Below, in pieces: positions 12,586 to 25,375 of a DNA stretch of 64,000 nucleotides. The notes beneath the pieces were generated by a model, which was not told the origin of the DNA, searched no databases, and was given only the letters and a program-made list of their open reading frames with translations. The position numbers and the translations under genes are program-made. Numbering within the stretch: the first letter of the stretch is position 1; each line of letters starts with the position of its first letter. Source of the DNA: Edaphochlamys debaryana (taxonomy: Eukaryota > Chlorophyta > Chlorophyceae > Chlamydomonadales); contig JAEHOE010000057.1 of assembly GCA_016858145.1 (NCBI GenBank), positions 248,001 through 312,000 on the forward strand, given 5' to 3'.

Positions 12586-13932
12586 CGCGCCTAGCCTACC
12601 ACCACCTTAGTCGTCGCTGCGGCGGAAAGGAGCCGCTGTTGACGGCACGCCGAGCGTCCGCGCTAGGTCCTAGCTATCAGGGTAGAGCCACCGCCAATGG
12701 TACAGGCAGGTGGTATGTGAGGAGAAGGAGCTAGAGGTGGGGTGCAGAGACAGAAGCGCGCGAGGCCGCTCTTAAACCATTGCCAGTTGTCGGCCCCCCG
12801 TACACCTGTACGGCCTCTGTGCGCCCCAGTCGCCCGCCTGACTCGAGTTCATACCGGGTTTTGAGGCGCCCAGCAGCGCCGGCAACGCGCCAGTAAGACA
12901 GTAGCCAGCGTAGGAATCGCTTGAGCGCGGACCGCGCGCAAACAATCAAAAAGGTTGAACAAGTAATTGTGGTGACTCCGTCGCATCCTGGCGGACATCC
13001 CTCGCGTTTTTGCCCAAACAGCCCTGATGATACATGAGTAACTTATTACCGGCTAGCTGCTCCAGGGGCGTTCAGTCGCTCGCTCGCTCGTCCGTGCGTC
13101 GCCCCCTGGGGGCGCCCCGCTTGTCTGAGGAGAGCACTAACTCGTAAGAGATATGGATGCAGCTCAGAGCCGCATATTCTTGGCCCTGAGCTGCAGGCGA
13201 GCGGTGAGCGCCCAGTCGTCGCCGTGACAGGTTTCCGTCCGGCGCGTCCGGCGGCCCCCGCTCGCGCGCGGCATCACCGTGATCCCTTGAAAGACTGCGG
13301 TCCGAGACGGCCAGGCGCAGGGCAGGCGGGCTTGGTGGCACCAGTGCCTGAATGCGTGCACTACAGGTACCGGCACATGTCGGCATGTCCGCGCGCACGG
13401 CACGTTGCAACCGCCGGTGCCGCCGCTGCCGCGCGTGCGAGTCTTGCTATGCTCGTACCGTGTTCTGGGCATAGCTCGTCATACACAAGATCGAATGCAT
13501 ATCTAGGCCGGATGCCAGGTTCCAAAGGGGGTCTACCCTGGTCTATGGACGTGGGGACGGTCGATCAAAATGGAGCGGAGTTATGGACAGGACCCAACCC
13601 CCGTCAACGCTCTCGTTTCACGCGCGAGGTAGTGGAGAACAAGAAGCGCAGTCAGTTGTCGGGGGGTGGGTGGGGGTTGAGGGCTCAAGGGGTTACTGAA
13701 TAATGTGGGGTGTGTGTAAGACCTGAAAGTTCCTACCCGCCCCCTGCCTGCTCCATAAGACTTGCCCCGACACGCGTGGACGCCAGATAGGGCCAGAGTT
13801 AGCAACGGCCTACGAAACGCGATGCCACGACTCCGCGGCACTACGCCCCGTTGTCTGTAATAACCCCAGATAGGGACCTAGCGATCGAGATGGGGCATGG
13901 GAGCAAGCAACAACCAGCCGACCATCCGACCA

Positions 13933-16430
13933 TGTGCAGCCGAACGTGCAGGGGGTAGGTGAAGGGGACGCGCATTTAGGGGGGGGGGGGGGTAGGAACG
14001 AAACCCACGGACACCATGCCCCCAAACCCCTGGACCCCCCCCGACCGACGACCGACGGACCCGTACAGTGTACGACACTGTCGTACAAGGCCTTCCCGTA
14101 CTCAAATTTAAGCCGTTCCTGTGTCTATGTGCTCCTTGCTGCGTGCTCTATCCCTGGGCGCACACACCATGGTCGGCTACGTAGCGTACGAGCCTTCCTG
14201 TCTGCTCGAGGGCTCACCGGTGGTAGGTCGCGCTAGGCGACAAAGCAGACCCCACCGGCTCCGCGCCAGGCCAGTTCCTACCGGTTACCGAAAGGCACAG
14301 CTAGCTACCCGATTATCTTACGCCGCGCTCGCGAACATCTCGGACCATCGGCCCTCTGGACGTCGCCGGTAAGTGCGCGCTCCGCCTCCTTCGGCTTCCG
14401 GCCCCTGCTCTCTTCCCTACTAACATCTAAGCCCTCTGCTCGCCAGCGTCGTGTTGGTGGACACCCCCCCAGGGCGTGCCGCCCCTCCACATCCGCACGC
14501 ATACGCCAGCCCCGCCCATCCGTCGGGGCGGGGCCTTGGCTGCGCAGCATGCGGGGAACTCACTCGGAGTCCCTTGCTGCGCGGTACCGAAATCACGCGC
14601 CACCGGCCCCAGGTTCCGCATGGGTTGTTGCCGTACGCTTGCTCCGACACCCTAACCCCCGCTTCCGCCTCTTCGCTCCCTCTCTGCCCGCCGGCGGTCG
14701 CACTCGTTAGGCCTGCTCCGCTCCTTCGCGCTTCGCCTGCGTCCTCGGCTATTGACACCCATCGTGACCCGGTGAGCATCACCAAGGGGCACAAACCCCT
14801 CTACTTGGGCGCTGCACGACGAGGCAACCCTTGCAGAGGCAGGGCCCCCGCACACCAAGCAAGGAGCACGGCCCCAGGCCCCCATCCGGGCTCGTAGTGA
14901 GCTGTGGAACGGGCAACCCCACCCGGCTGGAAGGCATCGACCAGCTGGAAGAGAGCGCCAGGGGCAATAGCAGATTTGCGTGGGCCCCGGCCCCCGGGAG
15001 GTTGGCGTGGGGTGCAGGGTGGCACACATGGAGGAGACATAAAGGAGACTTCTGACGACGGGGTGCGCGGGTGGCACACATGCCGGTGACAGGAACACGC
15101 CAGATGGCGCTTCGCGGGGTGAAGATGGGGCGCTGTGGGTGCGGTGGGGGTGAGGGAAGGGTGAGGGGTGCCGCGCGCCGGCAAAGGCCAAGGGGGGTTC
15201 AAAGAGCGCGGACGGTACACAAGCAGCTGACCCTACTACTCCGGGCGCGCGGAGGGGTACTGGGGGCGCGGTGAGGGGTGCGACCGGGCGCGGGGGAGGG
15301 GCGGGGTGCGTCGGGCTGCATGTGCAGGGCCCGCGCTGCCGTGCCGACTGGCTGTTGGCCAGCAAGCCAGGGGCGCAAGGTGCCGGCCGCGCGCCCGCCA
15401 GCATGCTAGGGGCCTGAGCTACCAACCGCTGTGTCGGCCAGGTGCCCTGTCAGCTCTGGACCGTGCGGACTTGCTTCCCGTGCGCCTTGGGCGAGGGGGG
15501 ACCAGCGCGCACGAGTGATGGTGCCGATGCTCTCGGTGGTGTCCGGAGCCGCGTGCCCGACTGCCCGTAGCCCGGTCTGTTATCCCTTTCACTGAGCGAG
15601 CACGCAGCGGTCGCGCGAAGTGGCGTCGCTGCCAAGCGGGCGGAGCATGGGTGCGTCCTGCGTTTGTGGTGCCCAAGTTGCCAAGCAACGTTTTGCCTAC
15701 GTAGCGCGTGATGTGATATTCGATGTGCTGGGGCTGGCGTCAGGTCGCGCGGCGTGCCTCCAGTTTCGGTCGCGCGCCGCTCGGTGCCCACTCGCAGCGC
15801 TGCGCCCTGGCGTGTTCTCCAGGCTCTCTACTATGTGTAGTATGTTGCTCTGCAGGGTGGTCAAGGCCCGACGACTTTGTCGCAATCGGTCGCTTTTGCG
15901 CTCACGCTTCCCCGGCTTGCTGCTCTTCCGTCAGTGTCACGCTTATTAATCGCTGCTATGCGCGGCTGGGTCGCGAGAATTCTGCCGACGAGGGCCATGA
16001 GCCAGAAGGATCTGGGACTCGGGGGGGGGGGTGTTCTGGCTCCACTCTTGTGGACCTGGGGCACGAGGGGCCAGGGTGGGACCGAGAGGGCTACGCGGCC
16101 TAGCATCTGCACGCGCTGAGGGCCAGAAAGCACGTCTGCACCCGGAGGAGAACAGTTGGACCGGCCCCGCACGTCCAACCCTACCCAGCCAGAAGGATCT
16201 GGACCTCCCATGGGGTTGTTCTGGCTCCCATGGCCAGAAGGTTTCGGGCTTCGCAGGGGGGGTTTTGGCTCTCAGCCAGAAGGCCCTGACGGAAGATACC
16301 AGCACTGCCCCCCCTTGGCGCATTCGAGCATCACCAAGGGGCACAAACTCACCAGCCGACAACGTGCAGCCGAACGTGCGGCGGGTTAGTGAAGGGGACG
16401 CTCGTTCGTGCATCACCAAGGGGCACACAT
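13933..16430. repeat. Scattered short direct repeats
   Basis: GCATCACCAAGGGGCACA occurs near 14776, 16328 and 16410. A block around GTGCAGCCGAACGTGC occurs at about 13933-13973 and 16361-16406. AGCCAGAAGG(A/C/T) recurs at about 16000, 16188, 16240 and 16276. Spacing is irregular, so these look like remnants of nested insertions rather than a tandem array. Confidence 0.5.
14041..14092 (+). repeat. Inverted repeat, left copy
   Basis: About 50 bases around CCGTACAGTGTACGACACTG are the reverse complement of 17955-18006 with few mismatches. The core is itself palindromic, and the block is preceded by poly-C and poly-G tracts. Could be termini of a mobile element or two insertions of one short repeat family. 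Confidence 0.55.
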
Positions 16431-17954
16431 CCACGTTGTTGCCACGAAACCCTCCAACCACCGACTTCGGACCTGCCGCCCGCGTCTTCGCCTCCACACC
16501 GCCCATCTCTCCGCTCTTGAAGGGCCACACGCCTGCCTGTCACGCCACGCCACGCCACGCCTGCCTGTCACGCCTGTCACGTGAAGTGCTGCAGCGTTGC
16601 GCGCCCATGGCGTGTCCGTGACCACTGATTCACCACAGGCCCTTGCACCGTGCGTGGTACGCCACGTGCACGCACAGATGAAGCTCTCGAGTAACTTTCA
16701 CTTGTGCCATCCGGAACTGGCGGTGCGAAGGGCATACCGTGCCGCCCGTCCCCCTCCGGGGCTCATGGAGGAGGGGCCGCCGTCGGGGCTACCTTCTTGG
16801 GCTGTCGGTCGAGGCTCAGAGGGGGCCGCGCGCACCATGACACCTTGGGGGCCCTGACGCCGCTCCGTCCGCAGCGGGCTCTGAGGGCGGACCTGCTCAG
16901 AGATCTGACAGGAGCCACGTCAACGCGTGGCTCAACTCACGCAGGTTACGCCCAGTCAGGGTTGGGGGCGCCGCCGTCGATAAAGCGACGCTGGCGTGGT
17001 TTGCCGGAACCCCAGGGTGCATGCTGTGCACCGGTGCGGACGAAGTCGCCAGGGCTTTCGAGCCTGGCAAGCCCTGTGCCAAGCAGCCAATCAACGAAGC
17101 AAGGCGACTCGGGGCAGGAGGCCGAGGGAGCACACCAGACTGCCAGCAGTGGGGGAGGGCAGCCCATGCTGGGCATCACAGGTGGGGAGGGGGTGCGGGG
17201 TCGCACCCGGATCCGCAAGGGCCGCTCAACATTGCACGCCTCCCTCCCTACCTGGGTGCATGACCTCCTCTCGCAAAGCCCTGTCTGGCCTGTCATCGTG
17301 ACGTTCTCCGCCACTCATCAGAGCTGCCACGCCCGTGGCCTTCCGCCATCCAGCCCCTGGCCCGCCTCCGCCATCCCCACGCACGCACACGCCTGCCACC
17401 CTTTCGGCCACCCTTCCTACCGTATGCTGCACTACACACCCTGACACTTCGCAAAGTTATGGGGGCCCAAAGTTCTGGGTCGGTCGTCGGTCAGGGGGGG
17501 CGTTGAACTTGGGGGGGGGGGCGGCACGGCAACTTTGTCACCGCGGCGTAGAGCAGCGCTCAGCATTATCCCACACGCCCTGAGCATGCAGCAAGGCAAG
17601 CTTTCATGCTAGTAAGTCACTCGTACCCTTCCCGCGGTGTTAGGGGGTCGGGACCGGTGGGACATGTCGGCATGCCGGACCCTGGGCACACACGCAGCCA
17701 CCCAAAGGCGTCTCCCAGGTGTTCCCAGAAGCTTGCCTTCCACTCCCGCGCATCACAACGCACAATACTTGCAAAGCACAGCCCTGGTACCGCCCTTTGG
17801 TGCCGAGCCGTTGGCCAACTTACGGGTCGGGATCCGTGGCATGGTCGATGGTAACCGGCCAATCTGGGCCACCAGGAGTGCTGTGCGCGCCTACGGATAC
17901 TGCACGCGGCCAGCAGGCCAGCGAATCGCGAAGGACACAAATTGGCGTACGTAC

Positions 17955-18006
17955 AGGCCATGTACGGCAGTGTCGTACACTGTACGGGTCGGTCGGTCGT
18001 CGGTCC
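17955..18006 (-). repeat. Inverted repeat, right copy
   Basis: Reverse-complement partner of 14041-14092. The GGTCGGTCGTCGGTC part also recurs alone at about 17478-17493, inside the interval, which argues for a repeat family rather than a single simple pair of termini. Confidence 0.55.
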
Positions 18007-18909
18007 CGGGGGATCAGGGAACTTTGGGGCTTGATATCGGGGAACTTTGTTTGTAACCCCCCCCTGCCTCCACCGCCATCGCCCCAGAGCCTAGGCGCGG
18101 AACCGCTAGCGGCGTGCTGCTCCTCGCTGATGCCTCGCCCGCGCGCCTGCATAAAAAATGTTTACTGACGCTCTCCTCTACTTCTGCTCGGACTCCACAT
18201 CCCCACCCACAGGTTCGGCTCCTTGGGGCGTGGGGCCATGTAGCAGTGCAGGGCGTTACCGGGCGCGCTTGAGGGATGGTGGACCCCGGCCCCACTCCTC
18301 AAACACTGTAGCAACGAAGCCCCCCAGCCTTGAGATGCGCGTGCACTTGCCCCCTCCCAGCCCGTGCCCCACCTCACCCTTGCACTCAGCCCTTCCGCCA
18401 GGGACCTCGCCACCAGCAGCGGCTCAGGGAAGCCGACTTCCAGTAAGGGCCGTCGCGCGCTCCCCATACTGCCCATAGCATGTCCACAGCGGTCACTGCC
18501 GCCACTCAGCTGCATCCCAGATTACACGGTCAGCTCGTACCCCTCGACACCGGGCTTAACAAGGAAGGCCGCTACGCCTTGACAGGGGAGGCCGTTCGCT
18601 AGCCACGGCTCGCCACCCCCGCTTCCAATCGACCCGGTCTCAGGTCCGCCCATGCCATACACCCGGCCACGTCCAACCTCCCTGCCCAAGCTCGAGCGTA
18701 CGCCAAGGGTGGCTGCCCGAAGGCAGGAAATGGGCTGAGCCCTATGGTCCCCCCCAAGGGGGCCCAACATTCGGGTCCTCAACACACTCCACCACCAGCC
18801 CGCATGCAGGCTCGCACCCGGCCATTTATCCGTTGGAACCCCGCACTACACGAGGTGGTGCGCTCGTCAGGCGTTACAAGCTGGGGGCTGGGGAGTGGCA
18901 ACCCTGAAA

Positions 18910-18986
18910 GGATGCGATGGTTACAGCAGGAACCGTCTCCGAGCACCAGCTGAGAGGGGTTAAGCGTAAAGCGCCACCTACCGGGC
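18910..18986 (+). repeat. Dispersed short repeat, copy 1
   Basis: Shares GGATGCGATGGTTACAGCAG and a following (T/A)(A/G)AGCG(T/A)(A/G)A(A/G)GCGCCAC block with 45556-45618 (opposite strand) and 49347-49386. It may be a short retroelement or MITE; no tRNA-like promoter boxes could be confirmed by eye. Confidence 0.5.
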
Positions 18987-20551
18987 ATGGGCCTCCATAC
19001 CAGCACCACCCTCAGCTGCAGCCAACTGTTGGTCGTTGAACCACAACGAGGGGGTCGCCGAGGGGAGTCCCCTCAATACTTCTTTTCTGGCGCTTGGCCT
19101 ACCAAGCGCAAATGTCTGGGAAGCGGTCTAGGCCCGCAAGCGGGCCGGTGTTCTGTGAAGAGCCAAGGCACGTCCAGGCACGCCGAGGGCCACCACTGAC
19201 TCACACCACCAGGCACAGCGTCACAACACCCCACCAAAATGCCCCTAGCGTCGCACGGGCAACCAGAGGGCCACCAAGACATCCAGCAGAGCACCACCCG
19301 CAGCATGTATGACATCAAGACAACATCACACCTTTCCGCAAAGCCATCCGTCCGGACAGCCCCGCAGATGCCGCATCATGCTAGCTCTGCGTGCGAATGG
19401 TTGGGACTTCTATGCGGCGGCACGAGGGCTGCCGATCGTGGCCTGACGCGGCACAAGGCCCGAAAGGCTGGGACGCAAAGAGGCTCGGGTCTGCTTGCTC
19501 ACGTGACATTACAGCGGACTCTGATCTTCAACGCATGGTGAGCCGGCGACACTTCCCACGCCTGCACAGAGAAAGAGCGCAGGGTTTTCTGCCAACAACT
19601 CCTCTATTATCCTATCAACGTGATCTAATGTCTGCCGCCTATCCGTCGGACTGGGTGCAGGGCCCCCCCGTCCGAGTACGGCGTATCAAGCTGTGTCATC
19701 ACCTAGCCTGAGGCTATCATTATGTAACGGAGCGGCGGCCCCCCGGGCCCGGGTTTGTAACTCTGTCTCACCACTATGTACTCTCTTATACGGTACGCAC
19801 CCATACGGGCCCGACACGATGTCTGTTCGTGCATGGTTCCCGTGTGCAGAGACCGTCCCTCCACGCATGGGTCCAACCCTTACCCAAAGGGTCACAAAGG
19901 GTGTAGAACAGGGCTCGTCCAATCGCACGCGCTCCAACAAGATTAAGCTCTTATGGCTCCACAATGGTAAGCGGCAAGCCTATGGGCCGCAGCAGCAGTC
20001 TGCAGACCCGTTGGGCCGTACGAGGTTGATAACGCACAAGAAAGAATGCAACATGCGAGGATCACAAGGTTCGGTCAGTATGTGGACGTGGGCAATGGCC
20101 CAAAACATGCAGGCATATCAACGCTGCTTGTGCAATCTTCACCCTCCCCTCGTCAGTCTACCTCGTCGCACAAAGCGCGACCGGGAATCAACGGATCTGC
20201 GCTACGACAAATTCTCATCAACAGTGGGCTCTCATTCATCAAGTCCATAGCAGCCCGTAGAAGAAAACCGCAGGGGGTGGCACAGTTCCAAGGGGCGCAC
20301 GAAAAACGCTCACTCGAGGACGCACCGCCCAGGCCCGGCACACACAACGTAACGAGCCAACCAGCTGCAGTCAAACACGCGGAAAAGCAACACAACATAC
20401 TCCACAAGCCAGCGCAGCGCACGAAGAACGCAGAATCACTGGTTCAGTGTGGATCAGAAGTGAAGCAGTATGGCATGCACGCGTCAGTAGTCAAGTGAGC
20501 TCCGCTAACACCAGTCGCGCGTTGACGGAAACCATTTTCGATGGCGCTCGC

Positions 20552-23176
20552 TTATGCCTGGGTGGGCATGTAGGGGGTGTAGATGGAGGTGTCCTGGGGG
20601 TAGATGACCTTGCCGTCGAAGTGGACCCACTCGAGGAAGGGGCCGTAGTTCTTGCCCGAGGTGGGCTTGGGGGCAGTGCCGGACAAGGGGTTGCGCAGGA
20701 TGGTGATGAGGATACCACCCACAGCCTTGGTCTGGAACTCGGCAGGCAGGTTGGCCTGGTTGTACATGGGGTCGGTAGGCACGGGCAGGTCCAGGCCGGC
20801 ATCGGTGGCGGTGAGGTTGGTGATCTCGAGCACGGACTTGCACTTGGTGGGGTCCGAGGGCACATCGTAGATGGTGCCAGACAGGTACTTGTCGGACGAG
20901 AGGCCCTGGGGCGGGTAGGTCCACTTGATGGTCTGGACGCGGATCACACCAGTGTTGCGGGTCTGCAGGTGAGGAAGGGAAAGAAGGGTTGGGAATTGTA
21001 AGGGACCACGGCTGAAAAGGACCTTCCGGAGAAGGCCATGCAGGTTGCGTAGGACTAAGGCAGCAGTCCCCCAACGCGCCATGGAGGGCCAGCGGTAACC
21101 TTCATCCAACCCAGCACACCAACTCGTGGCCATCGACATCACACGAGCCCGCGGTACCCGTGATGCCAGACAATTCCATTCCATCCTATAATGGAATTCC
21201 ATTCCATTCCATCCCATTACATTCCATGATAGAAACACTAGCGCTGCAGCTTCAAGAGGCTTTGACAGCAACCCAATCTGGACCCAAGGACACAACCCAA
21301 GGACACACCTGCATGATGTAGATGCGGTTGATCAACACAGGGTCCTTGAAGAACACGGCGACGGAGCGGGAGTTGTTGGTGGCCTTCCAGGCCCACTTGC
21401 AGGCCTTGCAGGCGGGGCCGCAGTCAGTCTTGTTGCGGTCGACCAGCTGCAGGGGCTTCTTGGGCTGAATCTGGGCGGTGAAGTTGACGTCATTGGCCCA
21501 CACGAGGCGCTTGGTGCGGCCCTTGGCGCCGAAGGCGGGCATGTCGGCGAACGGCAGCTCAGTGGCAGCGACCGGGACGCCCATAGGGGAAGGCGGGGTG
21601 GCAGGCGGGGGCGAAGGGGAAGGAGAGGCGACGGGGGTCGAGGGGGAGGGGAAGACAGTGTCCTTGGGGGGCGAAGGGGGAGGAGGGGGCTGGACGATGA
21701 TGACGTTGGGCGTCGAGGGAGGCGAGGGGTACACGGGCGCCGGGTAGGTGCCGACGGAGCCCTGGAGGAAGCGGCGCACCACCTCAGCGGCGGCATCAGA
21801 GGCGCCCGCAGCGGTCTCGAGAACGGAGTCAAACAGGCCGGGGTGGTCGGCGGAGTTGCCCTGGGCAGGGGCTGTGTAGGCGCCTGGGGGCGGGACGCGG
21901 GCCGAGGGGAGGGACAGAGACGGGTCAAGGGGGCTGAATGAGGAGTGCGGGTTGCTGCCGGGGAAGTGAGGCAACCAGCCTGCTACAGCTAACAAGAGAA
22001 AGCCCCAAGTCCTTCCCGAGCCCCAAGTCCGTGACCCACCCGCGGCGAAATCGTCGATGAGCTTCTTGAGCAGGAGGCCCCACTGCTCCTGGGTGCCGTC
22101 CTTCCACGAGTACGACACAACAACCACAGCGCCAGACACGCCGGCCTTGCCGAAGGCCTGAGGAACGAGGGGACGGAGGCAGGGGAAGGTGATTGGGAAA
22201 GAGAGGGGGATGAGGAAGGGCGGGAATGATGTGGTCTCATCATCACTATAGGCACAAACCCTGCTGCTGATGCCTCACATGAAAGCAGAAGCTGAAGGGT
22301 GACTAGGAACGACTAGAAATGTCAAGCTGACGGCCAGATAAACTGCCAGACCCCTGTCAAGCGCCACGAGCTGTCAGGACGCCCCACCTGCACAACGGTC
22401 TTCATGTCATCGCCCTGGACGGTGTAGAGGGGGACGGAGGTGGCCGACTCGTCCTCGTGGCGGCACCAGGTGGACACGGTGGTGGTGGCGGCGTCCTCCA
22501 GGGCAGCCGGCCAGGCGGTCTCGGTCGCGAGGAAGTTGTAGGCGTGGTTGGACAGCTCGGGCAGGCCAAAGTCAGCCTTGGCGTTGGAGCCCAGGACCTT
22601 GCAGCTTGCCCAGCGGCCTGCGGGAACCAAGGCGTCGCAGCGGGGGCGGCGAGGCGCGTTGAGAGCGAGCGACGGAGTGGCGCGGACCCCAAGAGGTCAA
22701 CTGGGCCCAGTCGTAACCATCGCACCCGGCCACTATCCCGTTGCGCAGGAGATCAGACGGCTTGCAGCAACTGACCCACCGTCGTATCCGAGCGCCTTGG
22801 CGATGAACTCGCGAGCGGCCTGGCCCTGCCCGTGGTTGGCATCGTGGAGAATCACCAGACCACCCTGGGCAACGAACGACGCGACGGCGTCCATGTCCTC
22901 CGCCGAGCTGTAGAAGGTGTGGCCGTTCTGGGGAGGAACGACGAAGGCGTCCAGCTTGTTGGATGGCGCGTCGACGATTTGAAGCTCAGACGTGAGCTGC
23001 TTGAGCTGGTTCTTGAGGTTGGCGGGGCCGTTGTCCCAGTTGAAGTCAAGAACGCCGGTGCGGTCGCTCATGAAAAGGCCGACGCGCGGCGATGCGAGGG
23101 CCGCCGAGCATCCCGCCAGGAGCGCGACAAGCACCAAGCCGGCGCACGCCGGGGACCTAAGAGACATCTGGGCCAT
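20552..23176 (-). CDS. Secreted hydroxyproline-rich protein, short paralogue B (576 aa)
   Basis: Five exons in phase: 22780-23176, 22388-22617, 22040-22157, 21309-21883, 20552-20962 (1731 nt). Exons 2 and 3 are exactly as long as in A and C (230 and 118 nt). The ATG at 23176 gives MAQMSLRSPACAGLVLVALL, a signal peptide; an open frame upstream to 23314 lacks paralogue support. Exon 4 joins the [16 protein letters not shown] segment directly to a Pro/Ser spacer and the conserved [15 protein letters not shown] domain, so the EGF-like module and the three following exons of A and C are absent. The final exon ends in SIYTPYMPTQA. Expected to be an extracellular protein like A and C. Intron 4 carries an ATTCC microsatellite. 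Confidence 0.8.
21172..21230. repeat. (ATTCC)n microsatellite in intron 4 of paralogue B
   Basis: Imperfect ATTCC/GGAAT pentamer tract, with an internal inverted stretch (ATAATGGAATTCCATT). It lies wholly inside the intron between exons 4 and 5. Confidence 0.85.
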
Positions 23177-23230
23177 GGTGATTAGCCCTGCCGCCACCTT
23201 AGACGTCGCTACGGTGAGGAGCGCCGCAGT

Positions 23231-23588
23231 TCGCGCGCTACAACGTCGCCGGCTGTCACAAGCGCAACTACTGCCAAGGGGAGTGGCAGGTGCAACTAGT
23301 ACGCGGCGGTTCACTTGAGTTAACTACACTGCACTGGTATGCGCAGCCGCTTTTAAATTGGCGCCAAGGCCACTTTCCCGTACGAAAGGCTCGCTTCGTG
23401 TTGCGGTGTCCGGTGTGCGAAGTGAATCGCCGCGTACCCGCGCAAACCTGACAGCAATTCAGGCGCTTCGCTACTATTCGGTTTGGTGTCAAGGGGGAAC
23501 ACAGCGCGCACCAAGGTGCGTGTGCGAGGAGCCGAGGGGCTCGAGTGGCACCTTCCAGGTAGGGCGTCATGATCAAACTGAAACAGCG
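23231..23588 (+). repeat. Duplicated 0.36-kb block, copy in the 5' flank of paralogue B
   Basis: Begins TCGCGCGCTACAACGTCGCC and closely matches 33175-33547 in the same orientation over its whole length, with scattered substitutions and small indels. It starts 55 bases upstream of the B start codon and so includes the likely B promoter (an AT-rich TTTTAAATT at about 23350). Confidence 0.85.
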
Positions 23589-25375
23589 CGTAAGCCATAA
23601 CTTATTGCAGCATGCGGGGATTCCGCGCTCACAATCATGTAACCGCTTTCAGGCGAGCCCCCGCGCGCCAAAAGTGGCTTTCCTGCCAGCGCGCCTGACG
23701 GCTGAGCTCAGTTGCTGGCTTTGTGACTTAGACATGTCGCTGTCCGCTCAAGCCTGCGAGGGCAAGTTCGCGCCAAAAGCGTTAGGCATCGCTATGGTCC
23801 ACTCGCTAAGGTGCTCGCTCCACTGGAGAAGGCGCCACTTGGAGTGGGTACTCACAGCAACATTCCTTGTTAGCTGGTGAGCTGTGTTTCAGGCGCAGGA
23901 AGACATCGCGCGTGCCCAGGCCCAGTGTCGTGCGCCGTCCCTGGCCCACCGGCCCCTGGCCCGCCGGCCCGGCCTGCGGCCCCGCCGCCTGTGGCCTGCC
24001 GCCCAGCCCGTTCAGGCCATCACAAGCGAAGCTGAGCACTAGAGGCCAAGGGGGATGGTGCGGAACAAACTCACCTGAACCAGCGCAAGCTGCGCGTCCA
24101 AGACACAAGGACGCGGGCACGACGTGTCTGCGGTGCAGTCAACTGCAAAGGCCCTGCCAAAGGCCCTGCCACCAGTGACCAGCAGTGACTCCGACCAGGC
24201 CAGGGCTCAGCACGTTGGCATACAGAGGGGCGTGACGACCGTTGAACGCCAGGCCTATGCAGCAGCAGCACATGACAGCAGCGCAGGCTTGCCCCCGACC
24301 CCACCCCATCCCGCCCCCAAGCCCCAACACGGGCACGTCACCGCCGAACCGGTCAACATTGCAGCGCATTCACGTCGCAGAGGACACACCGTTGCGCCAG
24401 CCGCTCCGACAGCACACCGTACCGTACGGATGTCTTGCGCGCACTGGCTGGCGCCCAGTTTGCCGAGTTTGGGCCCCTGTCACAGTGTCAGCGAAGAGCG
24501 TTGCTCGTGGGGAAGCCACCCAAGGCATCTCCCTCTTTCTGTTGCTTTCTGTTGCGTTGCGCCTTGCGCACAGCCTAGTTGCGCGCAGCTGCATCCCCCT
24601 TCGTCGTCGTCCGGACTACGCTGCACGGCCCCTGCGAGCATAGAACCACCCAAGGCATGTGGCACGCCCCACAGGTGTCAAGTGGGAGCGTGGGAGTTCC
24701 ACGGTGGAACAGCACGCTGGATAGAGGCACAAAGCAGCATGACACGGGTTCAAAGGGGGAGGCGTACTGATGGGTTGGCCGGAACGTCCACGAGCCCAGG
24801 TTGCAAGATCTCGCCAGGCGCAATACGGGGCCAAGCCATGCATGACAAAGGTGATAGGCGACCTACAGCCAGCTCAGCACAGCATCTCTACCGTATGTTC
24901 CTGTGTGTCACGCCTGCCGCGCAAACTCTGCGCCCTTCTACCCCCCCTGCTTTAGCAGTAACGCTGCCTCAATCCCGCAAGACCAGAGCCCTCTCGCACA
25001 CTGCATCCCACCTCGGCGCTACACACCGCACTGCTCTCCTCGGGGAGTCTGCCGACCCAGAGCTACCCCCCTGCCCCATGCATCGTCGACCAGCCAAGAG
25101 CAGACCCACACCTCGGGGCACTAGACGGGGCACGCGCCCAACGTCTCCTTGCGTGCCGCGCGCACCCCCTTTCTCCCCGCCCACGCCACAAACTCCCCCC
25201 CGCAGGCCGCGCGCAACTGCGCCGTGTCTTCCCACGAGCCTTTCCTCAAAGCACGCTACCGACAGCCCTGGGCCCCAAACTCAGTTTGCTGCCGCGAGGT
25301 GCAGCCCCACCTAGCCCCCCCGCGCTCTATCCAAGCTTCCCCCGATCCTCACCCCCGGCTTCCCCCCCAAGAGCC
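23589..25375. other. Spacer with the 3' flank of the TBC gene
   Basis: No gene supported. A long plus-strand open frame covers 24124-25314, but it starts without an ATG, has no recognisable domain and lies antisense to the TBC 3' flank. No TTACA polyadenylation motif was found close to the TBC stop. Confidence 0.45.

Larger units (their letters stand above)
12586..20551. other. Repeat-rich spacer between paralogues A and B, no supported gene
   Basis: About 8 kb with no splice-consistent gene. It holds the promoter side of A, a 14-base G-run at 13979-13992, inverted repeats (14041-14092/17955-18006), several dispersed short repeats (listed separately), poly-G tracts near 16020 and 17510, and the 3' flank of B. 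TTACA at 19509-19513 (TGTAA on minus) is a distant candidate polyadenylation signal for B. Long frames here are low-complexity and lack recognisable domains. Confidence 0.5.

Noticed and set aside
14652..15425. 257-codon minus-strand open frame in the A-B spacer
   Set aside because: Pro/Ala/Arg low complexity, no domain, lies amid dispersed repeats.
23177..23314. Upstream extension of paralogue B to an earlier in-frame start
   Set aside because: The extension lacks support in A and C and would bury the signal peptide, which begins well at 23176.
24124..25314. 396-codon plus-strand open frame
   Set aside because: No ATG at its start, no recognisable domain or splice context, and antisense to the TBC 3' flank; long open frames are common by chance in such G+C-rich DNA.
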